Assembly (NCBI GenBank): GCA_022376465.1
Contig: JACDTU010000010.1
Coordinates: 1,380,292 to 1,444,291 of the forward strand
Direction of reading: 5' to 3'
Length of the DNA stretch: 64,000 nucleotides
DNA from: Cubamyces lactineus
Lineage: Eukaryota > Basidiomycota > Agaricomycetes > Polyporales > Polyporaceae
Shown: positions 1 to 11,236 of the stretch, piece by piece
Layout: each line of letters starts with the position of its first letter
Numbering within the stretch: the first letter of the stretch is position 1
Made by a program: the position numbers and the translations under genes
The notes under the pieces: model-generated
The model's database searches: none
What the model saw: the letters and a program-made list of their open reading frames with translations, nothing else
Told to the model about the DNA's origin: nothing

Positions 1-247
1 GAATATCCGACCTAAAACCTCTCTCCAAGGGGAATGGGGATCCTCTTGGCGAATGTGGAAGAGCAATAATACTCTCCGGGATTTCAAGTGGTGGTAGAGT
101 CGGTAGTCTTGAATTCCTTTCGTCTAGTACCCTAGTTGATGGTCGAGAGAGGGGATATATTGTTCCCGCCATCTTGACTACCCATCTTCTTATGCGTTCG
201 AGCAAAGAAGATATTCTCTGCGTCCAATCTTCGATGTCTTCCAACAT
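1..247 (-). CDS. Gag-region N-terminal ORF of a Gypsy-B copy, cut by the window edge
   Basis: Read leftward from an ATG at 245-247, the frame stays open to the window edge (82 codons seen). It matches the start of the Gypsy-B ORF at 33742-34356, offset by 34109 bp, with no difference noticed. The peptide opens MLEDIEDWTQRISSLLERIR and then turns Pro/Ser/Arg-rich. I recognise no domain. In Gypsy-B this ORF precedes the Gag core, so it is probably the Gag N-terminal region. The rest lies outside the window, so whether this copy is functional cannot be judged. Confidence 0.6.
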   Translation of the reverse strand, partial: MLEDIEDWTQRISSLLERIRRWVVKMAGTIYPLSRPSTRVLDERNSRLPTLPPLEIPESIIALPHSPRGSPFPLERGFRSDI

Positions 248-309
248 CACCTCTGCACTTTAATAAGTGGAGGGGTAAAGCTTTCAGTCTAATGTTATGC
301 TTTCGACCG

Positions 310-826
310 TGACTCTTAAACTATCAAGCATTAAGATGTCAATCATTAGAGAGCTTGTATCTATTCAATTACTAGCCCTAGCTTTTTGAAGATAAGCGCA
401 TAGTAACTTATTCAGTTGAAAGCAAGTTAACAAGCAATACAAGTTTGTAATTTGCAAAGAGACTGAAAGCTAAGGGTCGCTCTGTAGTGTCGCCTCTTGT
501 ATACATGTACAGAGACCAGAGAGAGGAATGTTCTGGCGTATTCAAGGACTTTCTGGCATGTCGTAGTCAGTGCCAGTCGAACCTACTACCACTGTGGCAG
601 TGCTGCTGTGCACTGCAGGCGGCTGTGCAGAAGCGACTGTGCATCCCTATATGGTAAGTATAGAGTAAGTGCTAGAAAGTCCTAGCTAAGACGAGAATGT
701 TCCTGTCCTAAAGACCCATAGCTACAATCCTAGAGTCTGCCATATCCGTATGGTACATGGAACATAGCACAAGTCCATAACAAATTGTAAAGTTCATAAA
801 TAACTTATCGTACATTCGTAAAATCA
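310..826 (-). repeat. 5' LTR of the left-edge Gypsy-B copy
   Basis: A 517-bp TG...CA repeat that matches the LTR at 34419-34932 with about ten differences by eye, and the LTR at 26306-26821 with about forty. Because the element reads leftward, this is its 5' LTR and the internal part continues past base 1. The small ORF at 497-685 lies wholly inside the LTR and recurs at 34606-34794, so it is not a separate gene. Confidence 0.9.
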
Positions 827-1342
827 GGCAGCTTATGCTGATATTCTGCTTCTACATGTAATCTGGTGAAGCTGCCATGCAGCTTACACTTTTTTTGAAT
901 CTGAGTCTCACCAACTACATTCCCCACCATGGCTATGCTCAACTGATTGTTGATCTTATCTCCAAATCACCACCATCTTCTTAAGCCCCGTTGGTTGCCT
1001 TCCACTCATACAAACCCCAGCCAAAATCTCATAAGAGCTTTTACTCAACTATAACAACATTGCTGCCTCCATTGGCATCACCTCACACCTTGGAGAAGAC
1101 GGCTTGCTGTGAGGAGCTAAAGGCACTCCACTCCAATGGCGAACATGCACTCACGGAAGCAGACAAAGTGCCACTGTAGATGCTAGCCACTGGACACGGA
1201 AAAATCCAACCTATGTAAGGGCAATATTGTGATCTGCAGTCAGAGATGACAACATATGACTGATCGGGAACCACATTGGCAGGCTACAGTAATGATGTTT
1301 AGCCAGCTTCAATATATGCGCTCTCACAGTGCCATAGCTTAG
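827..1342. other. Region with no recognised gene
   Basis: Follows the LTR. Only short frames are present, and some codon runs at 991-1179 could be a decayed N-terminal part of the DUF6589 gene that follows. I see no LTR, inverted repeat or RNA gene. Confidence 0.4.
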
Positions 1343-2950
1343 GTGAAGCCCCTGACCATCTTCCTGAAAGTGAAGGGAGCGTTAGCTAGGTCTCTTGACC
1401 TTCTGCACACTCTAGGTATCACTATGAGCCATCGCTGGAGCATCAACACATATGCTGAGATCTCTGCAAAGTCAATGGGTGATCTGCAAAAGGTCATTCT
1501 GCTCCTTGCATGGTGGCTTGGTTACATGGCCAACCAGTCCCACTTCGACTCTGGCACAAGCGGTTCTGTATTTGTGAAACCGAATGGCGCTCCTCCACCT
1601 TCTATCTTGCATGCTGCCCTGCAAGAACAGCGCCAGAGAGGACATTAAAACCCCATCTCCATCTCTGACACAATCATGCTTGAGGTCCCCGCCACCCTGC
1701 AGATCTAAGTGAATCTTGTTGACATTGTCCTTTGGTTCCTTCTTGAGACACCAGAGTTTGATATCAAAATGTATGCTCACTCAGACCACCCTACACTGGC
1801 CCCACCTGCACCAGTCAATCCCCTCCCTCATGGTCCTGAACATGTTACAAAACAGTACATCTAAGGCACTGTCCATATTGACGAAGCAAGCTACGATGGG
1901 ACCAACAACTTGATCAAGGAATGGATGCGTCAGCTGTATATAGATGAGCAAGACGAGCGCATGCGTACAGGGACAGAGCATGTACTTTTTTGGATTGGAG
2001 ACCAACTGACTGACAACCATCTTCGTGGACTTGCCAACTACCGCTGCGAAGATCTGAATGGCTATAATAGAATGGATTGGCTTGTACTTGTGTTTGGCTG
2101 GTTTCACATCCTCATGGTGTTTGCAAACTCTCTTCACCGACAATACTTTGGTTCCTTAAGGGGTTGCGGCCTTCGATAAGCATTTGTGCTACTGAATCAG
2201 AAGGGGCTACAGTCAGTGAAGATCAAGGGAACTTTCTATCATTACTTACACAAGGGTATCATTCATATTGCAGAGGCCCATTTTTGCAACTGCTGGCATC
2301 AGGTGGGCAGCGTTCAGATGCTCTCTGATCTATGAACACGGTCCCCTGAAGAACTTCGGGCCCTAGCTGAGAGGCTTGTTTATGAATATGTATCTAATGA
2401 TGCTGTCGAGGACATGGATATGGAGGGTTAGCACAACAATTTCTTTCAACAGAGCAATATTTGGAACCAAGACGTACTATACTACATCCTCCTTCATCGG
2501 TCTATGCAGTCGGGCAATATTGGGATGATGGAGGATCTTCTTCTGCACTTGCTGTTCTGGTTCTCAGGTGGTGGGAATCACAAGTATGCTGTTGAGGTGC
2601 TCAAACTACTGCAGGGTCTACATCGGGAGTGGCCACAGAATGTCAAGTGAGCATATACAGTCAGGTTCAGCAAGATGTTGAATCAGTGCTTACAAGGAGC
2701 GTAAAGACTTTGTGTGTCATAACTGCTAGCTTGTCAATCTGACAGGTGGCCCTGAAGACTTCCAAGCCATTGATTTGGTGGAGGAGCATATCATCAAAGA
2801 CGTCAAGGTTACATATTGACCAAGAGGGCTGAACTCCTTCTGGGAATTGATGAAGGCTTGTGCATTGTAAGGAGCCAGCACAACTAGCACTGACTCCCCA
2901 CTGGACATGCATTGAGTACCGACCATACTCAGTCAAGGATGGTGCTAGTT
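1343..2950 (+). pseudogene. DUF6589-family gene, decayed
   Basis: Pieces in all three plus-strand frames together read like DUF6589, a protein family common in basidiomycete genomes and often repeat-associated; its function is unknown to me. Landmarks: RSLDLLHTLGITMSHRWSIN near 1390, NQSHFDSGTSGSVFVKP near 1540, FWIGDQLTDNHLRGLANYRC near 1990, RMDWLVLVFGWFHILMVFAN near 2070, then GNIGMMEDLLLHLLFWFSGG near 2515 and a LVNLTGGPEDFQAIDLVEEH-like stretch near 2730. Stops and frameshifts separate these blocks, so no full protein can be made. No terminal repeats were found around it, so whether it belonged to a transposon is open. Confidence 0.75.
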
Positions 2951-3333
2951 GCACCATCCGCGTAGATTACCAATGATCTGTTGTATTATCTATGCGAGCG
3001 TACGACGCCCTAGACGTTCAGGGTCTGGGCGTCTGGTGGGTAAATCTTACTTACCCACCATCCTCATGAGTACGCCGAGCCCAATACAAGCCCAGTCCAG
3101 AGTACTTGAGGAATGGGTTGGAAGACACCCAGTGAGTTTGAACATGCATATACTTGTGAAGTAGTATCTAGGTATGGCCACCGCCCCCAAGGAACCTCTG
3201 CTTCATGTGGACACGAGGTGGGTGTAGTTTTAGTGGCAAGGATCAGTGTCGACTCCATGCCTAGGAGCGTCCTATTGCAAGTACTTCTGAAACATAGGTT
3301 GGGGACAATATGGTGCTACGGTGGATGTAGCGG
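2951..3333. other. Spacer without a supported gene
   Basis: Short overlapping frames on both strands, none with a recognisable domain. Contains two short near-palindromic runs around 3015-3055 (TTACCCACC / GGTGGGTAA). Nothing else seen. Confidence 0.3.
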
Positions 3334-3452
3334 ATGCGTTGGACACAGAGGGCACACTGGGCACAGAGGACATGCTGGACGCAGAGGAAATGCTGGACAT
3401 GGAGGACATGCTGGACACGGTGGGCACAGTGGATGTGGTGGACACACCAGAC
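3334..3452 (+). repeat. Minisatellite, imperfect GGACAYNNWGG units
   Basis: About ten imperfect head-to-tail units of 9-12 bases built on GGACAC/TAGAGG-like motifs (GGACACAGAGGGCAC..., GGACATGCTGGACGC...). The period is a multiple of three, so long Gly/His/Arg-rich or Cys/His-rich frames appear on both strands. These frames are products of the repeat and not evidence of a gene. Confidence 0.75.
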
Positions 3453-4589
3453 ATAATGTACAGTTGAGGCAGCAGGTTGGGTGCCACATAGCATGGCTAA
3501 ATGGGTGGGAGTGGTGCATGAGGTAGCTGAGATGGTAGGATTGGTGTGTTGTGTACTTGAGGCGGGTGGATTGCTGAATACGGCCATTACAAGGCCAGGA
3601 GTGAATCTGCCAAAGGCAGTCGGAATGTCCAGCTTTGAGTGGGTGTTTGCTGTAATGCAGAGAGGGATTCACTGGGCATTTGTATGGGCCATCCATACAT
3701 AATACGTGCCAAGGCGCATACTGCAGGGCTGCATGAGGTGTTAAAGATGCTGCTAGGTGGTACAGGGGGGGCAGAGGTGTGGATGAGAGCAGACAGGCAT
3801 GTGTGGATTCTAGCTCTGTGTGTACTGATACTGAGTGACCTGCTATGAACCATTAGCGATCAGATCACAGTATAGATGACTAGATGATGGAACCTAACTG
3901 AAAATTGTTCCTGCATTGCAATAGTGTTAGATGGTGAAGCCTTTGGCGGGGGAGGCGTGTTGAGAGCGGCAGAATTCCCCAGGGGACCTGCATACAGTAG
4001 AAATCGACAGACTGGGCCCAGTGAGAGGACCAATTCTATACAGACACAGCTTCACGCTTGTTTTGCGAGGCCACTGCCATCGCTGCTTTGTGTCACTCGG
4101 TTGCATGCCTTTGGGCTTCATGAGCTTCAAGGTTCCGTATTCAGCACTGTTCCTTGTCCTCATGGTCAAGTTGCTTGACTAACTGCGGTACCTCGTCACC
4201 ATACTTGTCAAGGAGAAGCCAGGCCAGTTTAAGATGCAGGCGCAAGTTGTTGATGGTGTTAATGCCACACCACAAGGACGCGATTGTTTGCAGATTGCAG
4301 TCAGGCAACACACACTCGGCCTTTATTGAGGTGTCTGGGTAGTACTTCTGATGTGTGTGAACTTGCCAGAGGAGTAGTTGCTTCTTAACATTCTTAGAGC
4401 ATCATAGCCGCTTGCGGAGCACATGATATGCATCTTTTGTTTAATATTGACGTGATTGTTGCCTAGATTAATATGAAAGAAACACATGGCTGAGATGCAT
4501 AGGCTCTCGCGAACGTCACACAGAGCTATGGGTATCAATGTTGCAGACATTGCAGCACGGGAGGATCTCTGGGGACTAGTGCACATAGG
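3453..4589. other. Decayed sequence without a supported gene
   Basis: Many short frames on both strands with no recognised motif. Part of 4100-4589 may be the C-terminal continuation of the minus-strand RecQ-like pseudogene, but I could not match it to a helicase motif. Confidence 0.3.
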
Positions 4590-5270
4590 TCATTAAGGTG
4601 ACTGTACTCCTTCTAAATGTGGAGTTGATCGCCCATTGCTTGATGCAATGGGCCTCATTGACAATGAACGTGCCCATGCACTTAGTGAATGTCGGGTTCA
4701 ACAAGTGGTCCCATACACCCTTTGTTTAGAGCATCTCAGGTGATGTCAGAATGATCTGGTACTTGAATTCTCTGATTTCCTATTTGTACTGTACTGATGA
4801 GTATTGCATTTTCCTACCTTCAGTAACTATACACTGAATCTTCAATAGTGTAGCTGTACATGTATTGCCATTGAGAACAGCTGCTGACACCCCTATATCC
4901 TTAAATCTCTTTGCCTGCCATACCCATTATCAGTCATGTATACCCATCTACTGAGAGATTCCAGTGTATGCTAAAGTTCTTACTTGGTCCGCCTCCGATG
5001 CATTTAGTGGTGAAACAATCACATACACCTTCCTAGTCTCTACAAGACTTGGCAGTACGAACAGTGTTGTCTTCCCCAAGCCTGTACCAGTGATAACTGT
5101 AGCGATAACTGTACAGTCTATTCCCAACAGAAGGGCCTCTGCCACATCCAACTGCTAACTTTCCGCCTGTCTGCCTGCTAAACTCCTTTATCATAGTACT
5201 CCAAGTTGCATCAGAGTTGTAGTTGTGCAATGTGGAGAATCCGGTACACTCACGCCTGCTCGTCTGCATG
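4590..5270 (-). pseudogene. RecQ-like DNA helicase fragment, decayed
   Basis: Minus-strand frames carry helicase landmarks. Around 5064-5100 a VAEALLLGIDCTVI stretch leads into a Walker A-like GTGLGKTT, followed by VIVSPLNASEADQ (motif Ia region). Further along, a frame reads TFIVNEAHCIKQWAI near 4650-4700, which is the DExH box region VDEAHCIxQW of RecQ helicases with the first Asp changed to Asn (codon 4667-4669). Such RecQ-like copies are frequent in agaricomycete genomes. Frames are broken between motifs and the C-terminal half is not identifiable. The loss of the DEAH Asp would abolish ATPase activity even without the frame breaks. Confidence 0.7.
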
Positions 5271-5544
5271 ACTTGATATTCTTGTGTCCAATGACACCGT
5301 TGATATTAAATTCAGCAAGTGAACACCAGAATGATGGAAGCTCAGCAGCAGCATGGGTGAGTGGCAATGTGAGAAGATGTTTGGGGATGTTGGCATATGG
5401 ACTTTGGGACAAAGGAGGTGCTGAAAAAGGCAGGGGGCATCACAGTAGGTTACCAATCCAGGAGTCATGGGGGGAAATGCACCAGACATTCAGGAGCACA
5501 GAAACCCCCAAACTTTGCGCTTTCTGATTTGCGCTCTGAATGTC
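5271..5544. other. Spacer between RecQ-like and copia remnants
   Basis: No recognisable gene. Short frames only; the junction between the minus-strand helicase remnant and the plus-strand copia fragment lies somewhere in this stretch. Confidence 0.3.
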
Positions 5545-6775
5545 TGGTGACGAGACTACGTAATGCTTACCTTTACAGAAAACTTGGTGAGAAGATCTAT
5601 ATGGAACAACCCGAAGGCCTTGCAGCCAAAGGCCAGGAGCACAAATTTCTCTGACTACTGTGTGCTCTGTATGGACTTAAGCAAGCATGTCTTGCATGGT
5701 GGCGCAACCTGAATGAGTCCATAAAACAGCTAGGCTTCAAACACTTAGTCTCTAATGCTGGTATCTTTGTCTTTAGGGATGAGAACGACAGCATGGTCAT
5801 CGTCATTGTATATGTCGATGACGCCCGCTTCTGTGGACAGAACAAGGCACTCGTCAATAAGATGAAGGCCAAGTTCATGAAGAAGTGGGAGTGCAAAGAC
5901 CTTGGCGAAGTCAAGGAATTCCTGCGTATGCGCATCCAGTGTAGAGGTTGAACAATCTGTATTGATCAGTGTGCCTACCTGGAGAAAGTGCTTCTGCGAT
6001 GCGGTATGCAGAACGCGAAGCCTGCACCTACTCCACTGCCAGCAGGGTATCACCCAGAGCCAAATAATCAACCAGTGGATCCCATTCTCCGTTCCAGGTT
6101 CCAAACCATTATTGGGTCCTTTGCTAGGCACTTGACCTGATATCGCTTTTGCCGTGACCAAACTATCACAGTTTGCTGCTGCGAATCCTTCACAAGAGCA
6201 CCTCACTAAAGCACTGTATATCTGTCGCTATCTTCTCGGGACCAGGTCTTACTCTTTGGTCTACGATGGTCCTAGCAGTCTTGGCCTTTGTGCATGTACA
6301 GACCCTCATTGGGGATCTGACCCATTCACTTGATGGTCACAAACAAAATATTTCCTGAAGTTGGCTGAAGGAATTTTCAGCTGGCAATCTTGTGCTCAGA
6401 AGACAGTTGCTGCACATTTGTTAACTAAAGCCAAATATATGGTGAGCAGTGATTGCTCTTGCCAAGTAGTCTGGATCTGCAACCTCATGAGCGAGATTGG
6501 CTACAAGCCAGCTCCTATCCCAATTGCAGGTCTTGACAAGCTTGAACACTGTGACTGAGAGTCGGTCAAAACACATCAACATTTATTATCATGCAATTTG
6601 AAAGTACATCAACAATAAGCAGATCAAAGTATTCATTGTTGATGACCCAGATAATCCAGCTGACCTCTTCACCCAAAAGCTGGGACACATCAAGTTCACC
6701 AAGTTCAGAGGGACACTTGGCCTTGAGTTCTACAACTTGGCCTGAATCTGCTGCTTAGCGAGGGCAGGCTAGTAA
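5545..6775 (+). pseudogene. Ty1/copia pol 3' part (reverse transcriptase and RNase H), decayed
   Basis: The plus strand gives copia reverse transcriptase motifs in broken frames: RNAYLYRKLGEKIYMEQPEG near 5565, ALYGLKQACLAWWRNLN near 5660, then IVIVYVDDARFCGQNK near 5795-5840, the YVDD catalytic box. At 6170-6560 follows the copia RNase H, with YICRYLLGTRSYSLVYDGP and the terminal WQSCAQKTVAAHLLTKAKYM, where intact copies have SSTEAEY. Stops split each domain. Gag, protease and integrase are missing. The LTR follows directly at 6776. Confidence 0.88.
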
Positions 6776-6975
6776 GTGGGAATGGACATGAGGCTACCAG
6801 TCTCCTAGAGAAAGTTCCGGATACTGTGGCTGAGGTACTATATAGTATGACATTGTAATATACAGTATTACATCATAGCCTCTTTGTATATGTTTATAAG
6901 GCTGCTCTGTAGGAGCAATACAACAAGTCACTCTTAACCTTAATCCCTACGTGTGCCTCTATTCAGAGCTCTACA
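6776..6975 (+). repeat. Copia 3' LTR (candidate limits)
   Basis: Begins TGGGAATGGACATGAGG just after a purine-rich stretch (AGCGAGGGCAGGCTAGTAAG) and ends ...GAGCTCTACA. Inside it, a TATATAG-like box and TTTATAAGGCTGCTC precede a CAATACAACAAG end region, as in short copia LTRs. No second copy is in the window, so both limits are inferred from the TG...CA rule and the polypurine tract. Confidence 0.6.
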
Positions 6976-7121
6976 GGTAAGTGGTTGACTTCCCATAAGA
7001 CTCTCAATTTCTAGAGTCAACTGTAAACACCTAAAAAGGCAGGTGGAGCCAGCCTCAACGTGAGATTCAAAGTCTGATGGTGGAGTGACCCAGCTCTAAA
7101 TCCTCTAAGCACCCAAATTCC

Positions 7122-7147
7122 AGAAGGGGGGGTTGACCCCCCCTTCT
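7122..7147. repeat. Perfect G/C hairpin
   Basis: AGAAGGGGGG, a short loop GTTGAC, then CCCCCCTTCT: a perfect 10-bp stem, just inside the left terminal repeat of the Harbinger element. It could act as a terminator-like or cruciform structure; no role is shown. Confidence 0.7.
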
Positions 7148-7490
7148 AACTCCAGACGATGCTCTAGAAGCACTGATATGGAAACTGTGCTGCTTACCTC
7201 ATCAGCTCTACCATTGTGTTGATTTCTGTTGGTCATGTCTGACTCTCCTCCCCCTAGCAATTACACCTCCTCACATTCTCTGCTTCAATCATCAGGTCTG
7301 CTTCAGCCTTACAATGAGCTCGCAGGACAGCTGTGAACCTGGCCATGGCTGGCAGTCTTGGACATCGGGTACTCAGGTCTGTCACCCTGGTTATCTTGTG
7401 TGTATGCCCAAGTGCGTCCATATCTTCACACTGCTCACTCCTTTCTAGGCATGAGAAGATCCCTCATTTAATGCTCAAGTCGTCAATCAG

Positions 7491-8582
7491 ATGCTGACAT
7501 CGATCCAGCGTTCTTCCTATCCCCTGGTCCAATCGCACGCTATGGCTCAGGCTTCCCAACCAGCCCCTGCTGTGCCCTACACCCCATATCAGGCCTACAG
7601 CCAGCCCCTTCCACCTTCTCAGCTTAGCTCCGGCACATGGCATGTCCAACCTCCTGCACCCGTCACTCAATCCATGTATTCCCCCCTGCCATCGTCACAT
7701 GTGCCTGCATCCGCTATGCCTGGCATTTCTGTTGCCCGAAATAGCAGTTGTACTTCATTCTTGAAGTATGAGCAGTTCTCATTGGATGACGAAGCAATGG
7801 AGTCCATACCAGCTCCAGTGCAGTGTGATAACGGCAAAATGTGCGCCTTCCAGGCTAACCTTGTGCCAGAGAGCAGCACTTCAAGCAAGAAGTTGAAGGT
7901 GGTGGGAAACAAGGAAGCCGCAGCGAAGCATGGTGGCAGACAGCTGGGCTCAGCAAACTACAACAATGACGACCTGCGTGAGCTTCTATGCCTTGTACAG
8001 GAGGTACTACTGGCTGGCAGGAACACCTGGGAATAAATATGTGAAGCCTTCAATGCATGGGCGCTACGGAACAGCATGACAATGCACGAAACTAAGAACT
8101 TGAAGAACAAGTTCAAAATGGTATGTCAGAGCCACTCGGGCCCAATTATTGCTAATCTTTCAGTTCAGCTTGTCTGCACCCGGAAGCCTATGGGGGATGC
8201 CGAAATCCTGTGGTATGTCAAACAGGCGAAACAGATTGACAACATGATTAATGAATGGGTCTGCCTACAAGTCATCGATGACTCAGGCTCTCAGGGACCT
8301 CAGGCCAATGAGACATCTGGACGACTGGGCCCTCGTGCAGACTCTACCTCCAGCACTGGCTGTACTTCTGCATCGAGCCATTGTTTGGAGGCTGCTGAGT
8401 TCTTCTGCACCATAAAGGCCACCTTGGATCCTGCAGCACCTGAGGCCCATGATGAGATGTGGTTTGCTTGCCAGCTCATGCAATCAGAACTCACTTGTCT
8501 CAGGGATGAGAACCAGGAGCTCCAACGTCAGAACAAACCTTACCAAGCAGGTCTTCGACCTCTCCTGTCAGCTGCAGGATGA
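7491..8582 (+). pseudogene. DUF6818 (Myb-like) protein of the Harbinger element, one in-frame stop
   Basis: One frame runs from the ATG at 7491 to the TGA at 8580-8582, broken only by TAA at 8034-8036, so about 363 codons. The N-terminal third is Pro/Ser/Gln-rich. Then comes GGRQLGSANYNNDDLRELLC, the start of the DUF6818 Myb-like domain, running on through NTWE/stop/ICEAFNAWALRN, LKNKFKMVCQ and GDAEILWYVKQAKQIDNMI. The C-terminal part holds a short helical ELTCLRDENQELQRQN segment. In related elements such a protein is thought to help bind the transposon ends. The stop lies inside the domain, so the copy is probably inactive unless readthrough occurs. Confidence 0.8.
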
Positions 8583-9228
8583 GTGTGCCAAAGTTATGTG
8601 ACTCCAATCTGTGTCAGGAACTACGAGTTCATGAATGCCCTTCTCACACATCTCCAACCCCACGCTGTCAGTTTACCAGCCTCCCTGATTCCACAAGGCA
8701 CTGTCAACATGCAACCTTCCCCTCCCCATCCACTCTGACAGGCTGCAGTGGATGACAACCCCCTGTCTGCACTGTCACCATCACATCCTGCGCAATGATC
8801 TGTAGCAAGCTCGAGCATGCAAGGGGTGAGTCCCAAGAGCTTGGCTGCTGTTGCTTTGTTGTCGGGCAGGGAGTCTACACCACTTCATGATTTCAAAGTT
8901 GTAACCATGACAATGATTAGCCCATGCCATTGTCACCATATATCTAAGTAACTAATGTCAAGTTGTACTCAAGCTTGAATACACACTGTGGCTTGTTAAA
9001 GGAAATTATTCTACTACAACATGATGAAAGTAGGCAACCTGATCATGCCACCTCAGCTTGCCAAACAAAACATTCTCAAGAGCCCTCCATATATCATCAT
9101 TCTCTGCCTCCTGCCAAATGTGCATATACACCATGGAATTCTGACTGATGCCAATGCACCTTGTTCGCAAATTCAATGAGCGAAAACACATCTCCAAGAG
9201 GTTTGCGCATCCAATGGGGTCATTGATG

Positions 9229-9708
9229 TCAAGAGGTAGTCGTAACTGCCCAAACCCTGCACAGAGTTGCCATATTCCCCACTCGGCTGTCTATAGCGGA
9301 GGTAATGTAATGGTATATGAATCCCAACACTCCTTCCCCTGTGAGAGAACACCTTTCATGACAAGGTGGTCCATGAGGGTTGATGTCAGCATGGGGTATG
9401 GGGGATGTGTTCCAGCGTTGCGCAAGCCTGTTCTGCAGGACATAGTGGAAAGTCGCGCAGTCGATGCCCTTGGTAGTGATGAACACCCAATTGTCTTGGC
9501 TATCATAGAGAACTTGCCATGGCGTGTTTTGCCTGGAGTTTGGCAGGAGTTGGGATCTTCATAGGTAGCGTTGACTAGGGAGGCATGCGGCAGCGCAGTC
9601 CTCGCAGAGGCCTTCAATGCCAGCCATGATGGCAGCTGATGCGAATAGAGCGATCTCTTGCAGCTCATCTTTATATTTGTCGTCTGAGTCCGATAGGTAG
9701 AAGGCCAT
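9229..9708 (-). pseudogene. Harbinger-type transposase N-terminal fragment
   Basis: From the ATG at 9706-9708 a frame of 160 codons reads MAFYLSDSDDKYKDELQEIA, then one TGA (where related proteins would have Arg), then QLLPNSRQNTPWQVLYDSQD, GIDCATFHYVLQNRLAQRWN, IPHADINPHGPP and LGFIYHYITSAID. This is the region ahead of the DDE core in basidiomycete DDE_Tnp_4 transposases. The frame ends at 9229 and the DDE domain is absent, most likely deleted, since the 5' end of the DUF6818 gene's downstream region abuts it. It converges with the DUF6818 gene. Confidence 0.7.
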
Positions 9709-9899
9709 GAGATGGGGAGACACAGTGGAAGAGTGAGCTGCAGTGGTAAGCAGATCTATGCAAAACTCTAAATTCTAGAACTAGGTGCGTCAAATGTTAC
9801 GGATTGGAGCCCCACCAACTCTAGATTGTTTTATACTCTGACTTGTGATCTAGAGGCCACTCTAGAATCTAGAGTCTTATGGGAAGTCAACCAGTGAGC

Positions 9900-11236
9900 T
9901 AGTGGGGCTTTCCACTGCGTAACACGCACTGCTCAACAGTCCCTACCTTCATAGCTTACCCATCAGACTAGGTACAGTAGTTGGTGACTCAGACGGTGGT
10001 GGTTAATCTTGACGTCGAGGATCTCTGAAATCTTATACTGTGGTTCTCTGTCCACCAGGACCGCAGGTGGCGGAGTTTGGACGTGGCCGGGGATGGTGTT
10101 CAGTGTTGCAGGCTTAAGTTGCAAGACGTGGAAAACAGGGTGTACCGCACTCATGGGGTCTGGTAGTTGGAGGGTGAAGGAGTGAGTTCCAACCTGTGCA
10201 ATAATAGTGAACAGACCTAGGAACTTTTCAGACAACTTCTTGCACGGACATGTAGTCTGGATGTGCTCAGCTCAGAGATAGATCTGATCTCTGACTTTGA
10301 AGTTTGGCGGTGGTAGACAGTGCTTGTCCACCTGTACTTAGTATCGAGCCTAGGCTTTGAAGATCTGTTGTCAGAGTGGGTATGGAGTTCATTGAGATCA
10401 ACAGCATAGTCACGAGCTCAAGTAAAGGTGAGGTCCCGCTTGGGGTAGACGGAGATGGCGGGGTTGTAGCCCTTGTTCGCGAAGAACGGGGATATGCTGG
10501 TAGTTGCGGACGGGGCATTGTTGTACGTGAACTCCGCCAAAGGAAGGAGTTGGGACCAGTTGTCCTGCTGGTAGTTCGAGTAGATCCGGAGGTACTGCTC
10601 GAGGGTCTGGTTGACCCGCTCAGTTTCACCGTCGCCTTCCGGGTGGTACCCGGAGGTGAAGTGAAGGCGCATATCGAGGGCCTTACCGAGGGAGCGGAAG
10701 AAGTGTGAGATGAACTCCGAACCCCGGTCGGAGGTAACGTGTGAGGGAACTCTGTGCTTGGAGAACACATGGAGTACGAACAAGTCCGCTAGCTCCGAGG
10801 CTGTAAGCGTGTCGTGGGTAGGAATGAATATACCTTGCTTAGTGAGCGTGTGGTGCCAGGGGACTTTAGTAGCTTGAGCAGACTTGATATCCGAGAGGAG
10901 TTGTTTGGAGTTGAGGATATAGGAGGCTCAGATTCCAGGGGGTCAGAGGTAGGTAGCCTGGAGGGATGCAGTGAGCTGCTCCTGGATGAAAAACGGCCAG
11001 CAGTTGTGTACTGCCCCCGTCTTTTGGGTAGACAGGTTCAGGCTATAACTCGTGGACCCAGGGAGTATGCAAGGCCCAGTGAATGCAGCGGCATTTACAA
11101 TGGAGTTTTGGGGTACAGAGGTTGGATTTGGAGCAGTGAGGGTTTTCAGAGTAGCTGGTGTAGATGGAGCATGCTCAGCCAGAGCTTGCAGGGGTACCAT
11201 GGTGTCAGAAACAGAACACAGCAGTTGCAAGGACAA
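9900..11236 (-). pseudogene. Gypsy-D-like pol remnant (integrase and chromodomain), decayed
   Basis: An old relative of Gypsy-D. Reading leftward: a protease-RT linker with NSIVNAAAFTGPCILPGS (11030-11110), a deletion that removed reverse transcriptase and RNase H, then integrase with PTHDTLTASELADLFVLHVF, SDRGSEFISHF and GYHPEGDGETERVNQTLEQY (10418-10830), FFANKGYNPAISVYPKRDLT, and the C-terminal SEKFLGLFTIIAQVGTHSFT, HPVFHVLQLKP and SEILDVKI (9963-10235). The chromodomain is truncated near 9955. Compared with 55481-55861 and 63493-64000, most differences are CpG to TpG or CpA. Gypsy-A is inserted at its right end; the upstream part resumes at 19551. Confidence 0.85.

Larger units (their letters stand above)
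6982..9896 (+). mobile_element. PIF/Harbinger-type DNA transposon, defective
   Basis: Bounded by inverted repeats of about 35 bp. The left end reads TGGTTGACTTCCCATAAGAC and the reverse complement of the right end (9860-9893) reads the same, both followed by an (A/T)TTCTAGAGT segment. Flanks are TAA on the left and TGA on the right, possibly one altered copy of a TWA-type 3-bp target duplication. Inside are a plus-strand DUF6818 gene and a minus-strand transposase N-terminus facing each other, the usual two-gene plan of Harbinger elements. The catalytic part of the transposase is gone. Confidence 0.8.

Noticed and set aside
497..685. 62-codon ORF, identical at 34606-34794
   Set aside because: Lies within the Gypsy-B LTR and is disrupted in the LTR at 26306, so it is not conserved as a gene.
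3334..3452. Possible CRISPR-like repeats
   Set aside because: Units are short, adjacent and imperfect with no spacers, and the DNA is eukaryotic.
3261..3587. Cys/His-rich minus-strand ORF that resembles a zinc-finger array
   Set aside because: It is the translation of a minisatellite; spacing of Cys and His follows the DNA repeat and not a zinc-finger pattern.
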